Positions 44,253 through 53,895 of a stretch of 64,000 nucleotides of DNA are shown here, piece by piece; the stretch's first letter is position 1, and each line of letters opens with the position of its first letter. The stretch comes from Treponema sp. GTDB taxonomy: Bacteria; Spirochaetota; Spirochaetia; Treponematales; Treponemataceae. Under the pieces are notes generated by a model that made no database searches, was not told where the DNA came from, and saw only the letters and a program-made list of their open reading frames with translations. The translations under genes and the position numbers were made by a program. The stretch is from NCBI GenBank assembly GCA_016296575.1, contig JAEDJA010000012.1, forward strand, positions 1-64,000. Direction: 5' to 3'.

Positions 44253-44258
44253 TATTAT

Positions 44259-46208
44259 ATGTCTTACGAAGTAACCGCCACTCGGCGCCGTCCACAAAGA
44301 TTTGAAGATCTTATTGGACAGGAATTTGTTGCCGAAACTCTTAAAAACTCCATCAAATCGGGAAAAATCGCCCACGCTTATCTTTTTACAGGTCCTCGTG
44401 GATGTGGAAAAACTTCCTCTGCCCGTATTCTTGCTAAAGCCTTAAACTGTGAACATGGACCATCAGAAACTCCATGCGGCCAGTGTTCAAACTGTCAGGA
44501 AATTACAAAAGGTACCAGCCTTGATGTAATCGAAATTGACGGTGCTTCCAATAACAACGTAGACAATATCCGACAGATTAAGGAGGAAGTAATGTTTCCT
44601 CCAACAAACTGCCGTTACAAAATTTACATTATCGATGAAGTCCACATGCTTTCTACCAGTGCCTTCAATGCCCTTCTTAAGACTATTGAAGAACCACCAG
44701 AGCACGTAATCTTTATTTTTGCCACAACCGAACTTCAGAAAGTGCCTGCCACTATCAAAAGCCGCTGTCAGCAGTTCAATTTCCGCCTGGTTCCAATAGA
44801 AAAGGTAAAAAACTGTCTTGCCGAAGCTGCAGCCGAACTGAACATAACTGCCGACGATGAAGCACTTTTCTGGATTGCCCGGGAATCAACAGGTTCAATG
44901 CGAGATGCTTACACTCTTTTTGATCAGGTTGTTGCCTTTAGTGGTGATCACATTACCTATGAAAAAATCAGGGATAAGCTTGGTCTTGTTGGCATTGACC
45001 GCCTTAACACTATTTTTGAACTTGCCGCATCAAAACAGACAGAACAGGTAATTGAAAAGCTGGATGAATTCCTTCAAAACGGGATTTCCATTGAACAACT
45101 CATTTCAAACTGTGCTGATTATATCAGAAGCCTCCTTCTGCTTAAAAACGGTATTTCCCGGGAATCACTTTTGGGAAACGCTCCTGAACGATATTCAAAA
45201 CAGGTTCTTGCTGCCTGGAATTCTGTTCAGCTGGAACGGGGGCTTTCACTTTTCCTGAATCTTTACCGTGATATACGTTATTCTCTTTCTCCACGCTACG
45301 AACTGGATCTTCTGTTCAGCCGTATGTGCTGGCTTTGTGATTACGTTAGTCCGGCAGAAGTAAAAAAAGCTATTGATGCAGCCCAGTCTTTACTTGCAGG
45401 AGCACCAGCTTCGGCACCCCAGCAGACACAGACCACCACACAAAAATCAGTCGAAAATTTTACAACCGCTTCTTCATCAATTCCAGGTGGAAATGGAAAT
45501 CCAGCAGCACCTGAAAGCCAGGCTTCAAATGTAAATATTACTGGCGCTTCAAATACCTCTGCCACAAACACCATTGGCACTCCGGTAGATCAGCTTCCTG
45601 ATTATATGAAATTTTCAGCACTTCAAGGTGCTTCCTTTGATACGATGGAACAGGTTCCGCCAGTTCAAGCAGAACCTCCGGTGGAGAACGACAACCCTTT
45701 TAGCGATGGCGGAGCTGAGCCGCCTGAACAAACAGCGGCTTCCAACAACACACCGGTTTTCTCATCAAATTTTTCTCAGGCAACTGATTTAAATCAGGAT
45801 CCAACGGTAAATCCTTTTGAACAGACCGATGAAAACATCGAAAATATTCCGGATCAAAGTGGTGACATGATTACCACAGCCCAGGGACAGTCCATGTCTA
45901 TTTCAGAACTGCGTCGCCTTGTTACAAACCAGCTTTCTCTTTCAGAGGGCTTTGCCGCCAGCGGACTAAAAAAAACCGGTTTCTGGAAGATAAACGAAAA
46001 CGGGGTACGCACCTCTGTAAAAACCGACTACGATCTGGACATTATCCGTAAAAAAAACAAAATCATTTCAGAATGCCTTTCATCAATTTACGGAAAACCA
46101 ATGAGCTTCTTCGCTGAACTTCAGGAAGTAAAACAGAATGCTGCCGAAAATGCACCCAAACCACTCCAAGTTGAAATTCTTTGTAAAGCATTCAGCGGTC
46201 ACCTTTAG
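44259..46208 (+). CDS. dnaX: DNA polymerase III subunit gamma/tau
   Basis: A 649-aa AAA+ clamp-loader subunit. The P-loop is FTGPRGCGKTSSARILAKAL (about 41-60), the zinc module CEHGPSETPCGQCSNC, Walker B IIDEVHMLS, and sensor 1 IFATTELQKVPATIKSRCQQ. After residue ~370 a Pro/Thr/Asn/Gln-rich linker of about 170 residues leads to a C-terminal tau-like domain. The homology starts at MSYEVTATRRRPQRF, so ATG 44259 is used; an earlier in-frame ATG at 44217 is inside the repeat. No obvious slippery A-run for a separate gamma product is seen. Confidence 0.93.
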   Translation: MSYEVTATRRRPQRFEDLIGQEFVAETLKNSIKSGKIAHAYLFTGPRGCGKTSSARILAKALNCEHGPSETPCGQCSNCQEITKGTSLDVIEIDGASNNNVDNIRQIKEEVMFPPTNCRYKIYIIDEVHMLSTSAFNALLKTIEEPPEHVIFIFATTELQKVPATIKSRCQQFNFRLVPIEKVKNCLAEAAAELNITADDEALFWIARESTGSMRDAYTLFDQVVAFSGDHITYEKIRDKLGLVGIDRLNTIFELAASKQTEQVIEKLDEFLQNGISIEQLISNCADYIRSLLLLKNGISRESLLGNAPERYSKQVLAAWNSVQLERGLSLFLNLYRDIRYSLSPRYELDLLFSRMCWLCDYVSPAEVKKAIDAAQSLLAGAPASAPQQTQTTTQKSVENFTTASSSIPGGNGNPAAPESQASNVNITGASNTSATNTIGTPVDQLPDYMKFSALQGASFDTMEQVPPVQAEPPVENDNPFSDGGAEPPEQTAASNNTPVFSSNFSQATDLNQDPTVNPFEQTDENIENIPDQSGDMITTAQGQSMSISELRRLVTNQLSLSEGFAASGLKKTGFWKINENGVRTSVKTDYDLDIIRKKNKIISECLSSIYGKPMSFFAELQEVKQNAAENAPKPLQVEILCKAFSGHL

Positions 46209-46226
46209 ACAATATCAGGAGTTTTT

Positions 46227-47159
46227 ATGATCATTCTTGAAACAATCCTCCCTGTATTTATTTTAATTGCACTTGGAAAATTCCTTACCGTAAAAGGGAT
46301 CCTTACAGAAGGCGGTATTTCCTGCATTAAAAATCTTTCAGTTACAGTCCTGCTGCCGGTAATGGCCTTTGATGCGCTTATTCACGGTACTTTTTCGTCA
46401 GACTCACTGATTCTAATCGGTCTTGAATTCTTTGCACTTTTCGGGGCCTTTTTTGCAGGTTTCCTCTTTAAACGATGTTTTGATGCTTCTATTTCTGATT
46501 ATATTCCTTATGCCATGACCACTTATGAAGGCGGTCTTTTTGGCTGGGCACTGATTTCAATTCTTGTTGGACAGAACAATATGTTCTATATTGTCAGCAT
46601 GGATATTTTTTCAGGAGTTTTTGGATTCACCGTAATGGCCACAGGTCTTAAAATGATTAATGGTGAAAAGCTTACAAAAAAAGAAATCACCCTCTCCATA
46701 GTGAAAAACCCTCTGATTATTGCCACTGTTCTTGGTTTTACAGGAGCTGCCTTTGGGCTTGGAAAAATAATTGACGAATCTGCCGTTTCTGGACTTTACG
46801 AAAAAATCACATCCTTCTTTATTGCCCCTCTTTCCCCACTGATTCTTATTTCCATTGGTTCCGGTCTTGTTTTTGATAAGGAAGTTCTAAAAAAAGGATT
46901 AAAACTGGTTTCCATAAGATATCTGGTGCAGATTGTTATTGCTCTTATAGCTTTTGCCATCATCCACTTTACCATCGGCATTAACGGAGTTCTTTTCTTT
47001 ACCCTTGCAATGTACTTTGCCTGCCCAACTTCTTTTCTTATTTCCATGTATTCCCAGAAAAAAGATGCAGTTGAATTTACATCAGCACTTTTAAGTCTTC
47101 AAATTCTGGTAGCCCTGGTTGTTTTCTGTCTTCTTTCCGTTTTGCAGATGTACCAGTAA
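46227..47159 (+). CDS. AEC-family (auxin efflux carrier-like) transporter
   Basis: A 310-aa inner-membrane transporter with ten hydrophobic helices in two five-helix halves. FILIALGKFLTVKGILTEGG and LSVTVLLPVMAFDALIHGTF are typical of the first half; PLILISIGSGLVFDKEVLKK and YFACPTSFLISMYSQKKDAV of the second. Bacterial members move malate, malonate or similar carboxylates. The substrate is unknown. AGGAG precedes ATG, and the gene follows dnaX by 18 bp. Confidence 0.85.
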   Translation: MIILETILPVFILIALGKFLTVKGILTEGGISCIKNLSVTVLLPVMAFDALIHGTFSSDSLILIGLEFFALFGAFFAGFLFKRCFDASISDYIPYAMTTYEGGLFGWALISILVGQNNMFYIVSMDIFSGVFGFTVMATGLKMINGEKLTKKEITLSIVKNPLIIATVLGFTGAAFGLGKIIDESAVSGLYEKITSFFIAPLSPLILISIGSGLVFDKEVLKKGLKLVSIRYLVQIVIALIAFAIIHFTIGINGVLFFTLAMYFACPTSFLISMYSQKKDAVEFTSALLSLQILVALVVFCLLSVLQMYQ

Positions 47160-47318
47160 GCAAATCTTTTTTATGAATCACTGAAAAGGACTTTTCTCCA
47201 GTTCCCTGCTACAGGATTGTAAACGGCAAGGTTTGTATAAATCAGAATGGGTTTATATTTAAATCGAAATTCATTAAAATATAGGAAATCTGCTTCAATA
47301 GCGAAGGATGGAACTAAT

Positions 47319-49424
47319 ATGGATGTACCTGCAATTTTTGGTAGTTCGGTTTTTAACGAAAAAGCAATGATGGAATTTCTTCCGGAAAAAGCTTTCAATC
47401 AGTTAAAAGAAACCATGAGAAACGGCACTGCCCTGGACCTGGAGCTTGCAAATGTTGTTGCAAAAGGCATGAAGGAATGGGCTATCAAACAAGGAGCCAC
47501 CCATTACACACACTGGTTCCAGCCTTTAACTGGTGTTACTGCTGAAAAACACGACAGTTTCATTTCACCAGACGGAAACGGCGGAGTCCTTATGGAATTC
47601 TCCGGAAAAGAACTGGTAAAAGGTGAACCTGATGCATCGTCTTTTCCAAACGGCGGAATCCGTGCCACTTTTGAAGCCCGTGGTTATACTGCCTGGGATC
47701 CTTCATCTTATGCTTTTGTAAAAGATCACTCACTTTGTATTCCTACAGCTTTCTGTTCTTATAATGGAGAAGCTCTGGATAAAAAAACACCTCTTCTGCG
47801 TTCCATGGAAGCTCTGAATCAGCAGAGTCTCCGAATTCTTAAGCTTTTTGGTAACAACGCAACTCATGTTTATTCCACAATGGGTGCCGAACAGGAATAC
47901 TTCCTTGTAGATGAAAAGCTTTTTAATCAGCGCAAAGACCTTATTATGACTGGCCGCACTCTTTTTGGTGCACCTCCTGTAAAAGGTCAGGAAATGGATG
48001 ACCAGTATTTTGCCGCCATCAAACCACGTGTTGTTAATTACATGGAAGAACTTAACACGGAATTGTGGAAGCTTGGAATTCTTGCAAAAACTGAACACAA
48101 CGAAGCTGCTCCTGCCCAGCACGAAGTAGCTCCTGTTTTTACAACTTCGAATCTGGCTGCCGATCAGAACCAGCTGACCATGGAAATTATGAAAAAAGTG
48201 GCCCGCAAACACGGCATGGTATGTCTTCTTCACGAAAAACCTTTTGAAGGCGTAAACGGAAGCGGAAAACACAACAACTGGTCACTTTCAACAAACGAAG
48301 GTGAAAACATTTTCAGTCCAGGCACTTCTCCTCGGGAAAATGCACAGTTCCTTCTTTTCCTGGCCGCCGTTATTAAAGCTGTTGATGACAATCAGGATCT
48401 TTTGCGCATATGTGTTGCCAGTGCCGGAAATGACCACCGCCTTGGAGGATGTGAAGCTCCTCCTGCCATTATGTCAATCTACATGGGTGATGAACTTACT
48501 GCCGTTCTTGAAAGTATCAAGGAAGGAAAAACTTACGATGGAACTGGTAAAAAAAGCATGAAGATTGGTGCCGATGTTCTTCCATCAATTCCAAAAGATT
48601 CTACCGACCGAAACCGAACAAGTCCTTTTGCCTTTACAGGTAACCGTTTTGAATTCCGTTCAGTTGGTTCAAATCTTTCTATCTCGGGTCCAAATACCAC
48701 ATTGAATGCTATTCTTGCAGATACTCTTAAAAAATTTGCAGATGAACTTGAAAAATCCACAAATTTTGACGAAGATCTTGAAAAACTCATTAAGCGGGAA
48801 ATTACCGAACACTATCGTATTCTTTTCAACGGAAACGGTTATGCCAGCGAATGGGTAAAAGAAGCTGAAAAACGTGGATTAAAAAATTACCCTACCCTGC
48901 CTGACGCAGTAGCACATTATCTGGATGAAAAGAACATTAAGCTTTTCACAGACATGAACATCTACTCCAAAGGTGAAATGGAAAGCCACTACGAGGTTAA
49001 GCTTGAAAAATACTGTAAGATGCTGAATATCGAAGTGCTTACTATGAAAGACATGATTTTCAAGGATATTATTCCTTCCAGCATGAAATATCAGCGGGAT
49101 CTTTCAAAAACAATAAATCATTCCAGTCTTGCACATCTCTTCGCTTCTGATGCTTTTGCCAAAATTTCAAAACAGCTGCGAAAACTTACAGATGAACTTT
49201 ATAAAAAAGTAAACGAACTGGATAAACTTCACACTGAAGCAAAAAACAAGGAAAATCTTATGGATACAGCCCGCATGTACGCAAACAGCATTCTTCCTTG
49301 CATGGCTGAAGTTCGAAAAATTGCCGACAAAATGGAAGTACTTTTTGGTGCAGAATATATGCCTTATCCAAATTACAGCCAGCTTTTGTTCAGCACCGGC
49401 GGAAAAGTTCCGGAAATTAAATAG
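47319..49424 (+). CDS. glnN: Type III glutamine synthetase
   Basis: A 701-aa cytosolic enzyme of the large GSIII type, forming glutamine from glutamate, ammonia and ATP. VPAIFGSSVFNEKAMMEFLP is the family start; THYTHWFQPLTGVTAEKHDS and STMGAEQEYFLVDEKLF follow. HNEAAPAQHEVAPVF and VNGSGKHNNWSLSTNEGENI are metal/glutamate-binding segments, and NRTSPFAFTGNRFEFRSVGS is the Arg/Glu active-site region. Length fits GSIII, about 700-730. The frame is open 24 codons further up, but AAGGA at 47304 and the homology favour ATG 47319. 47160-47318 shows no other feature. Confidence 0.93.
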   Translation: MDVPAIFGSSVFNEKAMMEFLPEKAFNQLKETMRNGTALDLELANVVAKGMKEWAIKQGATHYTHWFQPLTGVTAEKHDSFISPDGNGGVLMEFSGKELVKGEPDASSFPNGGIRATFEARGYTAWDPSSYAFVKDHSLCIPTAFCSYNGEALDKKTPLLRSMEALNQQSLRILKLFGNNATHVYSTMGAEQEYFLVDEKLFNQRKDLIMTGRTLFGAPPVKGQEMDDQYFAAIKPRVVNYMEELNTELWKLGILAKTEHNEAAPAQHEVAPVFTTSNLAADQNQLTMEIMKKVARKHGMVCLLHEKPFEGVNGSGKHNNWSLSTNEGENIFSPGTSPRENAQFLLFLAAVIKAVDDNQDLLRICVASAGNDHRLGGCEAPPAIMSIYMGDELTAVLESIKEGKTYDGTGKKSMKIGADVLPSIPKDSTDRNRTSPFAFTGNRFEFRSVGSNLSISGPNTTLNAILADTLKKFADELEKSTNFDEDLEKLIKREITEHYRILFNGNGYASEWVKEAEKRGLKNYPTLPDAVAHYLDEKNIKLFTDMNIYSKGEMESHYEVKLEKYCKMLNIEVLTMKDMIFKDIIPSSMKYQRDLSKTINHSSLAHLFASDAFAKISKQLRKLTDELYKKVNELDKLHTEAKNKENLMDTARMYANSILPCMAEVRKIADKMEVLFGAEYMPYPNYSQLLFSTGGKVPEIK

Positions 49425-49436
49425 CAGAAACTGAAA

Positions 49437-50669
49437 ATGGAATTAAAAGAAGTAAAATCAGCAATTGAAGCTCATCTTTATAAACATATTTTGCCATATT
49501 GGGAAAAGTATGCCAGAGATCCTGTAAACAAAGGGTTTTACGGAAAGATTGACAGCAACAATAAACAGTACGGAGGTGAAAGTCGATCCATTGTAATGAC
49601 TGCCCGTTTTTTGTGGAGTTTTTCTGCAGCAGCCCGTATTTCCAAAAACAGTGCTTACCTTGAAATGGCCGACTATGCCTACGATGTTATCTGCAATCAG
49701 TTCTGGGACAAGGAAAATGAAGGCGTTTACTGGTCAGTTACTTTTGATGGAAAACCTTGTGTTACAAAAAAGCAGGTTTACGGAGAAGCTTTCTGCTGTT
49801 ACGGACTTTCTGAATATGCCGCAGCCGTAAGTGAACTTCGCAATGACAGTGAAGCTTCAAAAAATGCACTTTCCAAAGCAGTAAAACTCTTTGAACTTAT
49901 GGATAGATTTGCTTTGGATAAAGAGCTTGGCGGTTATGTTGAAGCCCGTGCCGTAAACTGGGAAATTACCGACGATTGGATTCTTTCTCCTGTTGATATG
50001 AACTGTCCTAAATCCATGAACACGAACCTTCACGTTATGGAAGCCTGGACTACTCTTCTTCGCCAGCTTAAAATATTCTGTCCAAACGACGAAATTACAG
50101 CTTTGGTGAGGGATTCCCTTAAAAACCTGATTGTTGTTACGGTAGAACGCATTTTCCAAAAAGATAATCACCTGGCACTTTTCTTCGACATGGAATGGAA
50201 CCGCCTTGACTTTGAAATTTCTTATGGTCATGATATTGAAGCCAGCTGGCTTTTGTGGGAAGCTTTGGAAGTTCTTGGCGATAAAAAGCTTTCAAAAAAA
50301 TACCGCCAGCTTGTAATCGATGTTGCACACACAGCACTTATCGAAGGTTTTGATCAGAAAAACGGTTGCATGGAAAATAAACTGGATGGCGAAAAACGTG
50401 ACCGCACAAGAGTATGGTGGAACCAGGCTGAATCACTGGTAGGATTTTTCAACGCCTATGAGCTTACAGGAAGTGCAGTTTTCCTTACAGCCTGCCACAA
50501 AGAATGGTCATGGATCATTGAACATCAGATGGACAAAACCGGCGGTGACTGGTGGAATGAAATTGATGCAGAGGGAAATCCAATTATGTCTGCCGACAAA
50601 GGCGGAAACTGGAAGACCAGTTACCATAACGGACGAGCCTGCATGGAATTAATAAGCCGCCTGAAATAA
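49437..50669 (+). CDS. AGE-family epimerase, probably cellobiose 2-epimerase
   Basis: A 410-aa cytosolic (alpha/alpha)6-barrel enzyme. ILPYWEKYARDPVNKGFYGK and SRSIVMTARFLWSFSAAARI are typical of cellobiose 2-epimerases rather than GlcNAc 2-epimerases. Conserved catalytic His residues are in NTNLHVMEAWTTL, SYGHDIEASWLLWEA and KTSYHNGRACMEL; VWWNQAESLVGFFNAYELT follows. It would convert cellobiose or mannobiose to the 2-epimer for phosphorolysis in glucan and mannan use. It starts 12 bp after glnN without a clear Shine-Dalgarno. Confidence 0.85.
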   Translation: MELKEVKSAIEAHLYKHILPYWEKYARDPVNKGFYGKIDSNNKQYGGESRSIVMTARFLWSFSAAARISKNSAYLEMADYAYDVICNQFWDKENEGVYWSVTFDGKPCVTKKQVYGEAFCCYGLSEYAAAVSELRNDSEASKNALSKAVKLFELMDRFALDKELGGYVEARAVNWEITDDWILSPVDMNCPKSMNTNLHVMEAWTTLLRQLKIFCPNDEITALVRDSLKNLIVVTVERIFQKDNHLALFFDMEWNRLDFEISYGHDIEASWLLWEALEVLGDKKLSKKYRQLVIDVAHTALIEGFDQKNGCMENKLDGEKRDRTRVWWNQAESLVGFFNAYELTGSAVFLTACHKEWSWIIEHQMDKTGGDWWNEIDAEGNPIMSADKGGNWKTSYHNGRACMELISRLK

Positions 50670-50683
50670 GCTTTCCAGCTGGC

Positions 50684-50756
50684 GGTGGTTGAGTTTGCGG
50701 TCCCTGAGCCATGTCGAAGGGTGGTATCCTGAGCCTGTCGAAGGGTTGAAACCACC
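50684..50756. repeat. Palindromic interspersed repeat, copy 1
   Basis: Outer arms GGTGGTT (50684) and AACCACC (50750) enclose two similar segments, CCTGAGCCATGTCGAAGGG and CCTGAGCCTGTCGAAGGG. It lies between the epimerase gene and the 3' end of mazG. The same core occurs inverted at 51662-51733. Confidence 0.65.
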
Positions 50757-50773
50757 ACAAATATTACAACAGT

Positions 50774-51607
50774 CTATTTAGTTTCTCGTTCGATTTTCTT
50801 TGCTTCGTCCCAGAATTCGTCCATTTTCTCAAGATTATCCTGAGTCATTTCAATACCGGCCTCTTTCATCTTTTTTTCCACGTAGGTAAAGCGGCGGTAG
50901 AATTTTTTATTGGCACGGTTCATGGCAAGACTAGCATCCACACCAAGTTTCCGGGCGTAGTTTACCAGAATGAACAGAAGATCACCAAATTCTTCCTCCA
51001 TGTGATCAAGGTCACCTTCGGCAACTGCTTCGTGAAGTTCATCCCACTCTTCTTTTACTTTTGCTTTAGCTCCTTCATTGTCTCGCCAGTCAAAACCTTT
51101 TTTTACAGCCTTTTTCTGGATTTTTAAAGAATACAAAAGCGGCGGAAAACTTTTTGGCACTGTGTCTAAAACAGATTCTTCCTTGCGGCCTTCCACATTT
51201 TCCTTAATGCGGTCCCATTGAGAAAGCACTTTATCGGCGGTATCTGCATTTTCTTTTACCTGACTGGCACCTTCACTTTGTGGAAACACATGAGGATGAC
51301 GACGTATCAGTTTTTCGGCAAGCTCGTTGTACATGCGTGCAATTTCAAAATCACCATTCTGCTGGTACATAAGAGAAACCATATTTGCATTTAAAACCAC
51401 ATCGCCAAGCTCTTCACAGGCGTGATCAGGATTTTCCTCGGTGATTGCGTCAACTGCTTCGTAAGACTCTTCAATAATATCCTTACGCATGGTAAGCGGG
51501 GTCTGGGCAAGATCCCAAGGACATCCACCAGGGGCACGGAGAGTTTTTATTACAGTAAGAAAATGATCAAAAGCTTTAAGTTCTTCAGTGTTGTCAAAAC
51601 TGGTCAT
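50774..51607 (-). CDS. mazG: Nucleoside triphosphate pyrophosphohydrolase
   Basis: A 277-aa cytosolic all-alpha NTP pyrophosphatase with two MazG domains. The first starts LRAPGGCPWDLAQTPLTMRK, then EESYEAVDAITEENPDHACE and ELGDVVLNANMVSLMYQ (EExxE…ExxD metal ligands). The second has VKEEWDELHEAVAEGDLDHM and EEEFGDLLFILVNYARKLG. It hydrolyses (d)NTPs to monophosphates, cleaning the pool and affecting ppGpp. Palindromic repeats flank the gene on both sides. No good Shine-Dalgarno is seen before ATG 51607. Confidence 0.92.
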   Translation of the reverse strand: MTSFDNTEELKAFDHFLTVIKTLRAPGGCPWDLAQTPLTMRKDIIEESYEAVDAITEENPDHACEELGDVVLNANMVSLMYQQNGDFEIARMYNELAEKLIRRHPHVFPQSEGASQVKENADTADKVLSQWDRIKENVEGRKEESVLDTVPKSFPPLLYSLKIQKKAVKKGFDWRDNEGAKAKVKEEWDELHEAVAEGDLDHMEEEFGDLLFILVNYARKLGVDASLAMNRANKKFYRRFTYVEKKMKEAGIEMTQDNLEKMDEFWDEAKKIERETK

Positions 51608-51661
51608 ATATATATCTCAAAAAAATTATTGGAAAGAGGCTGTCCAATAAGTTTGCATTAC

Positions 51662-51733
51662 GGTGGTTGAGTTTATCGAAACCACCAAATTTAGTGTAGC
51701 AGTCATTTCGACAGGCTCAATGAGCGCTACACT
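51662..51733. repeat. Palindromic interspersed repeat, copy 2
   Basis: A first hairpin GGTGGTT…AACCACC (51662-51686) is followed by AGTGTAGC (51693-51700)…GCTACACT (51726-51733), with an inner TCATT/AATGA pair and TCGACAGGCTC in the loop. The loop is the inverse of the core of copy 1. It lies between the 5' end of mazG and the 3' end of the esterase gene. Confidence 0.65.
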
Positions 51734-51759
51734 CATTACTTTTAGGGCAGCCCCTTTAA

Positions 51760-53883
51760 TCAGCTCATAGATGTTAATACGGCACCACCGGCGGCGGCAC
51801 TTTTGTCGGCGGCTTCCACTTCATTTTGACCGCGGCCTTTTTCTTCTGTCTTGGCAAAAACTGCACGCCATGTTCTGGCAGGAAGTTTTGTTTCGCCGTA
51901 CAGGTTAATTGGAGAAGGACAGTCGTTCCAAAGGTAGCGAAGTTCTGCAACAGAAGCTGTATCTGTGCATTTTACCTGAACTTCGTTGCTGCCGCTAAGA
52001 ACTGCATCTGCAAGAGCGGTAGTACCGTCCTTGAACAGGAAGCTGAAACCTGCAACTTCTGTAGTTTTTTTTGTAAAATCGGTGTAGCGGTCTGTAAAAA
52101 GGCCAGCATCAACAGTTTTATTCAGTTCCCATGCAGTCAGATTTTTGTTATAGCAGATTTTCCATCCTTCTTTATTTTCTTCAAAAGCTTCAACCTTTGG
52201 TTCAGTTTCGAATTTAAGTCCATATGCCAGACGCATTGCCTGTTCTGCGGCACGAGTTCCACAGGTAAGCTTTTTTTCCGGATGAAGATCATTCCATTCG
52301 CCACCATCCACATAAACTGCAACACTGGCATTTACAAGACTGTCACATCCGTCATTCTGACTTTCACGGAGAGCTGCCCATTCACTTCGAACACTCATAT
52401 TTGATGGTGGAATAAGCTCGTTGCAGCACCAGCCAGGAAGTTCAATTGCTACAAAGGGCATATAATCTTCGGGGCAGAATGTAAATCGTTTTCGCCACAG
52501 TTTTACCATATTCTGCAAAAGTCCTGAGTATTCATCAAAACGACCTGCATCACTTTCACCCTGATACCACACGGCACCACGGATTGCATGGAAGAAACAT
52601 GGAGCAAGCATTCCATTGAAAAGTGCTGTTGGTTCCCATTCCAAAAAGAGTGAGGCCCCGCCTTTATTCACTTTACATCCTACTTTTGCTTTCCACTCTC
52701 CTTCGAGGTTCACAACTACGGCAGTTTCTGGAATAACACTTTCCTTCTGTTCACAGTTTCGCAGTGCTACAGGAACGATTTTTGCATCGTCGGTAAAAAT
52801 CTTGTAGTTTTTTTCAAGGAAGAAATGGAGAGGAAGCGGTCCGTTCTGGCGTGCACGGATTGTTACAGTGTTTTTACCGGCTTTAAGAGTTCCACTTGGA
52901 ATTACATAACGGCGTGGAGGATAAATATAAGGTGTACCTCCCACATGAACACCGTTCACGTAAGTTTCATCAGCATCACGGAAGGTTCCAAGCCAAAGGT
53001 GGGTTTTCTTTTCATCAAAGGCCTTTACCTGTTCAGCGGTCAATTCAACTTCTTTTTTTAGCCACACTGTTCCTGCAAAATCCAGCATACGGATAGTGCC
53101 TGGAATTGTTACGGTCTGCCATGAATCATCATTTTTGATTTCTTCAAAAGAAAGTGACTGCCAGTTTTCCTTATAACCAGCATCCTTTTGGAAAAGTGAT
53201 TCAACTTCCCCATTTACCAGGTCCACCCGCTTTTGTTCACTTTCAATTTTTCCAGGAACTTCCCAGCGATTGGCATTTGGTATGTAATCAATATATTTTT
53301 TGAAATTTGCAAGGCTCTTTTTGTCCATCCATGAAGCGATTGGACTTCCGCCCTGACTTGCGTTGATAATACCCACGGCACACCCAAGCTCTGCCTGAAT
53401 GCGCTTGGCAAAAAAGTATGCAGTTCCAGAAAATCCACCCAAGGTTTCAGGTGAAGCCGAAAGCCATGTTGGATTATCAACAAACTCCTGTTCAAAACCA
53501 AAGGTATATCGGATTGGAACTGTACACATGCGGATAAGAGGATTTTCTGGAAGTGCCATGTCTTCGCGGTAAGTGTACTTCAGTCGTTCCATTGGAAGCT
53601 GAGCGTTAGACTGACCGCAGTTTAGCCACACTTCTCCAACATAAAGGTCTTTCAAAACAACAGCACTTCCATCAGAACAGGTGATTTCCATTGTTTCAGG
53701 ACCGCAGGCAGCTCCCGCAGTAAAAACTACATCCCAGTTTCCTTCCCAGTCGGCACGTACAGAATAAGTACCGCCAAGGAATTTTACGGTTACAGTTGAT
53801 TTTGGCTCTGCTGTTCCGGCAATACAGTTTTTTGCATTGCGAAGGAAAACCATGCCATCAGCAAAAAGACCTTTAAGCTTCAT
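51760..53883 (-). CDS. Sialate O-acetylesterase family protein
   Basis: A 707-aa SGNH/GDSL-type esterase (SASA family). KLKGLFADGMVFLRNAKNCI with the jelly-roll-like N-terminus and VWLNCGQSNAQLPMERLKYT carries the nucleophile Ser in GQSN. A galactose-binding-like insert (about 255-350; IPGTIRMLDFAGTVWLKKEV) follows. The second half of the active site is in GAVWYQGESDAGRFDEYSGL and the His region around DLHPEKKLTCG. It removes acetyl groups from sialic acid, or from xylan or pectin sugars in gut bacteria. No signal peptide is seen. It follows GH43 by 12 bp, so acetylated xylan or arabinoxylan is a likely joint substrate. Confidence 0.85.
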   Translation of the reverse strand: MKLKGLFADGMVFLRNAKNCIAGTAEPKSTVTVKFLGGTYSVRADWEGNWDVVFTAGAACGPETMEITCSDGSAVVLKDLYVGEVWLNCGQSNAQLPMERLKYTYREDMALPENPLIRMCTVPIRYTFGFEQEFVDNPTWLSASPETLGGFSGTAYFFAKRIQAELGCAVGIINASQGGSPIASWMDKKSLANFKKYIDYIPNANRWEVPGKIESEQKRVDLVNGEVESLFQKDAGYKENWQSLSFEEIKNDDSWQTVTIPGTIRMLDFAGTVWLKKEVELTAEQVKAFDEKKTHLWLGTFRDADETYVNGVHVGGTPYIYPPRRYVIPSGTLKAGKNTVTIRARQNGPLPLHFFLEKNYKIFTDDAKIVPVALRNCEQKESVIPETAVVVNLEGEWKAKVGCKVNKGGASLFLEWEPTALFNGMLAPCFFHAIRGAVWYQGESDAGRFDEYSGLLQNMVKLWRKRFTFCPEDYMPFVAIELPGWCCNELIPPSNMSVRSEWAALRESQNDGCDSLVNASVAVYVDGGEWNDLHPEKKLTCGTRAAEQAMRLAYGLKFETEPKVEAFEENKEGWKICYNKNLTAWELNKTVDAGLFTDRYTDFTKKTTEVAGFSFLFKDGTTALADAVLSGSNEVQVKCTDTASVAELRYLWNDCPSPINLYGETKLPARTWRAVFAKTEEKGRGQNEVEAADKSAAAGGAVLTSMS

Positions 53884-53895
53884 ATAATCCTCATT

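Noticed and set aside
43550..44258. Integron attC array
   Set aside because: CCCTAAC-like boxes occur, but there are no cassettes between units, no matched GTTRRRY core sites and no integrase.
47171..47398. Minus-strand frame ending NLAVYNPVAGNWRKVLFSDS
   Set aside because: Most of it is antisense to glnN and there is no start signal. The tail looks coding-like but nothing supports a gene.
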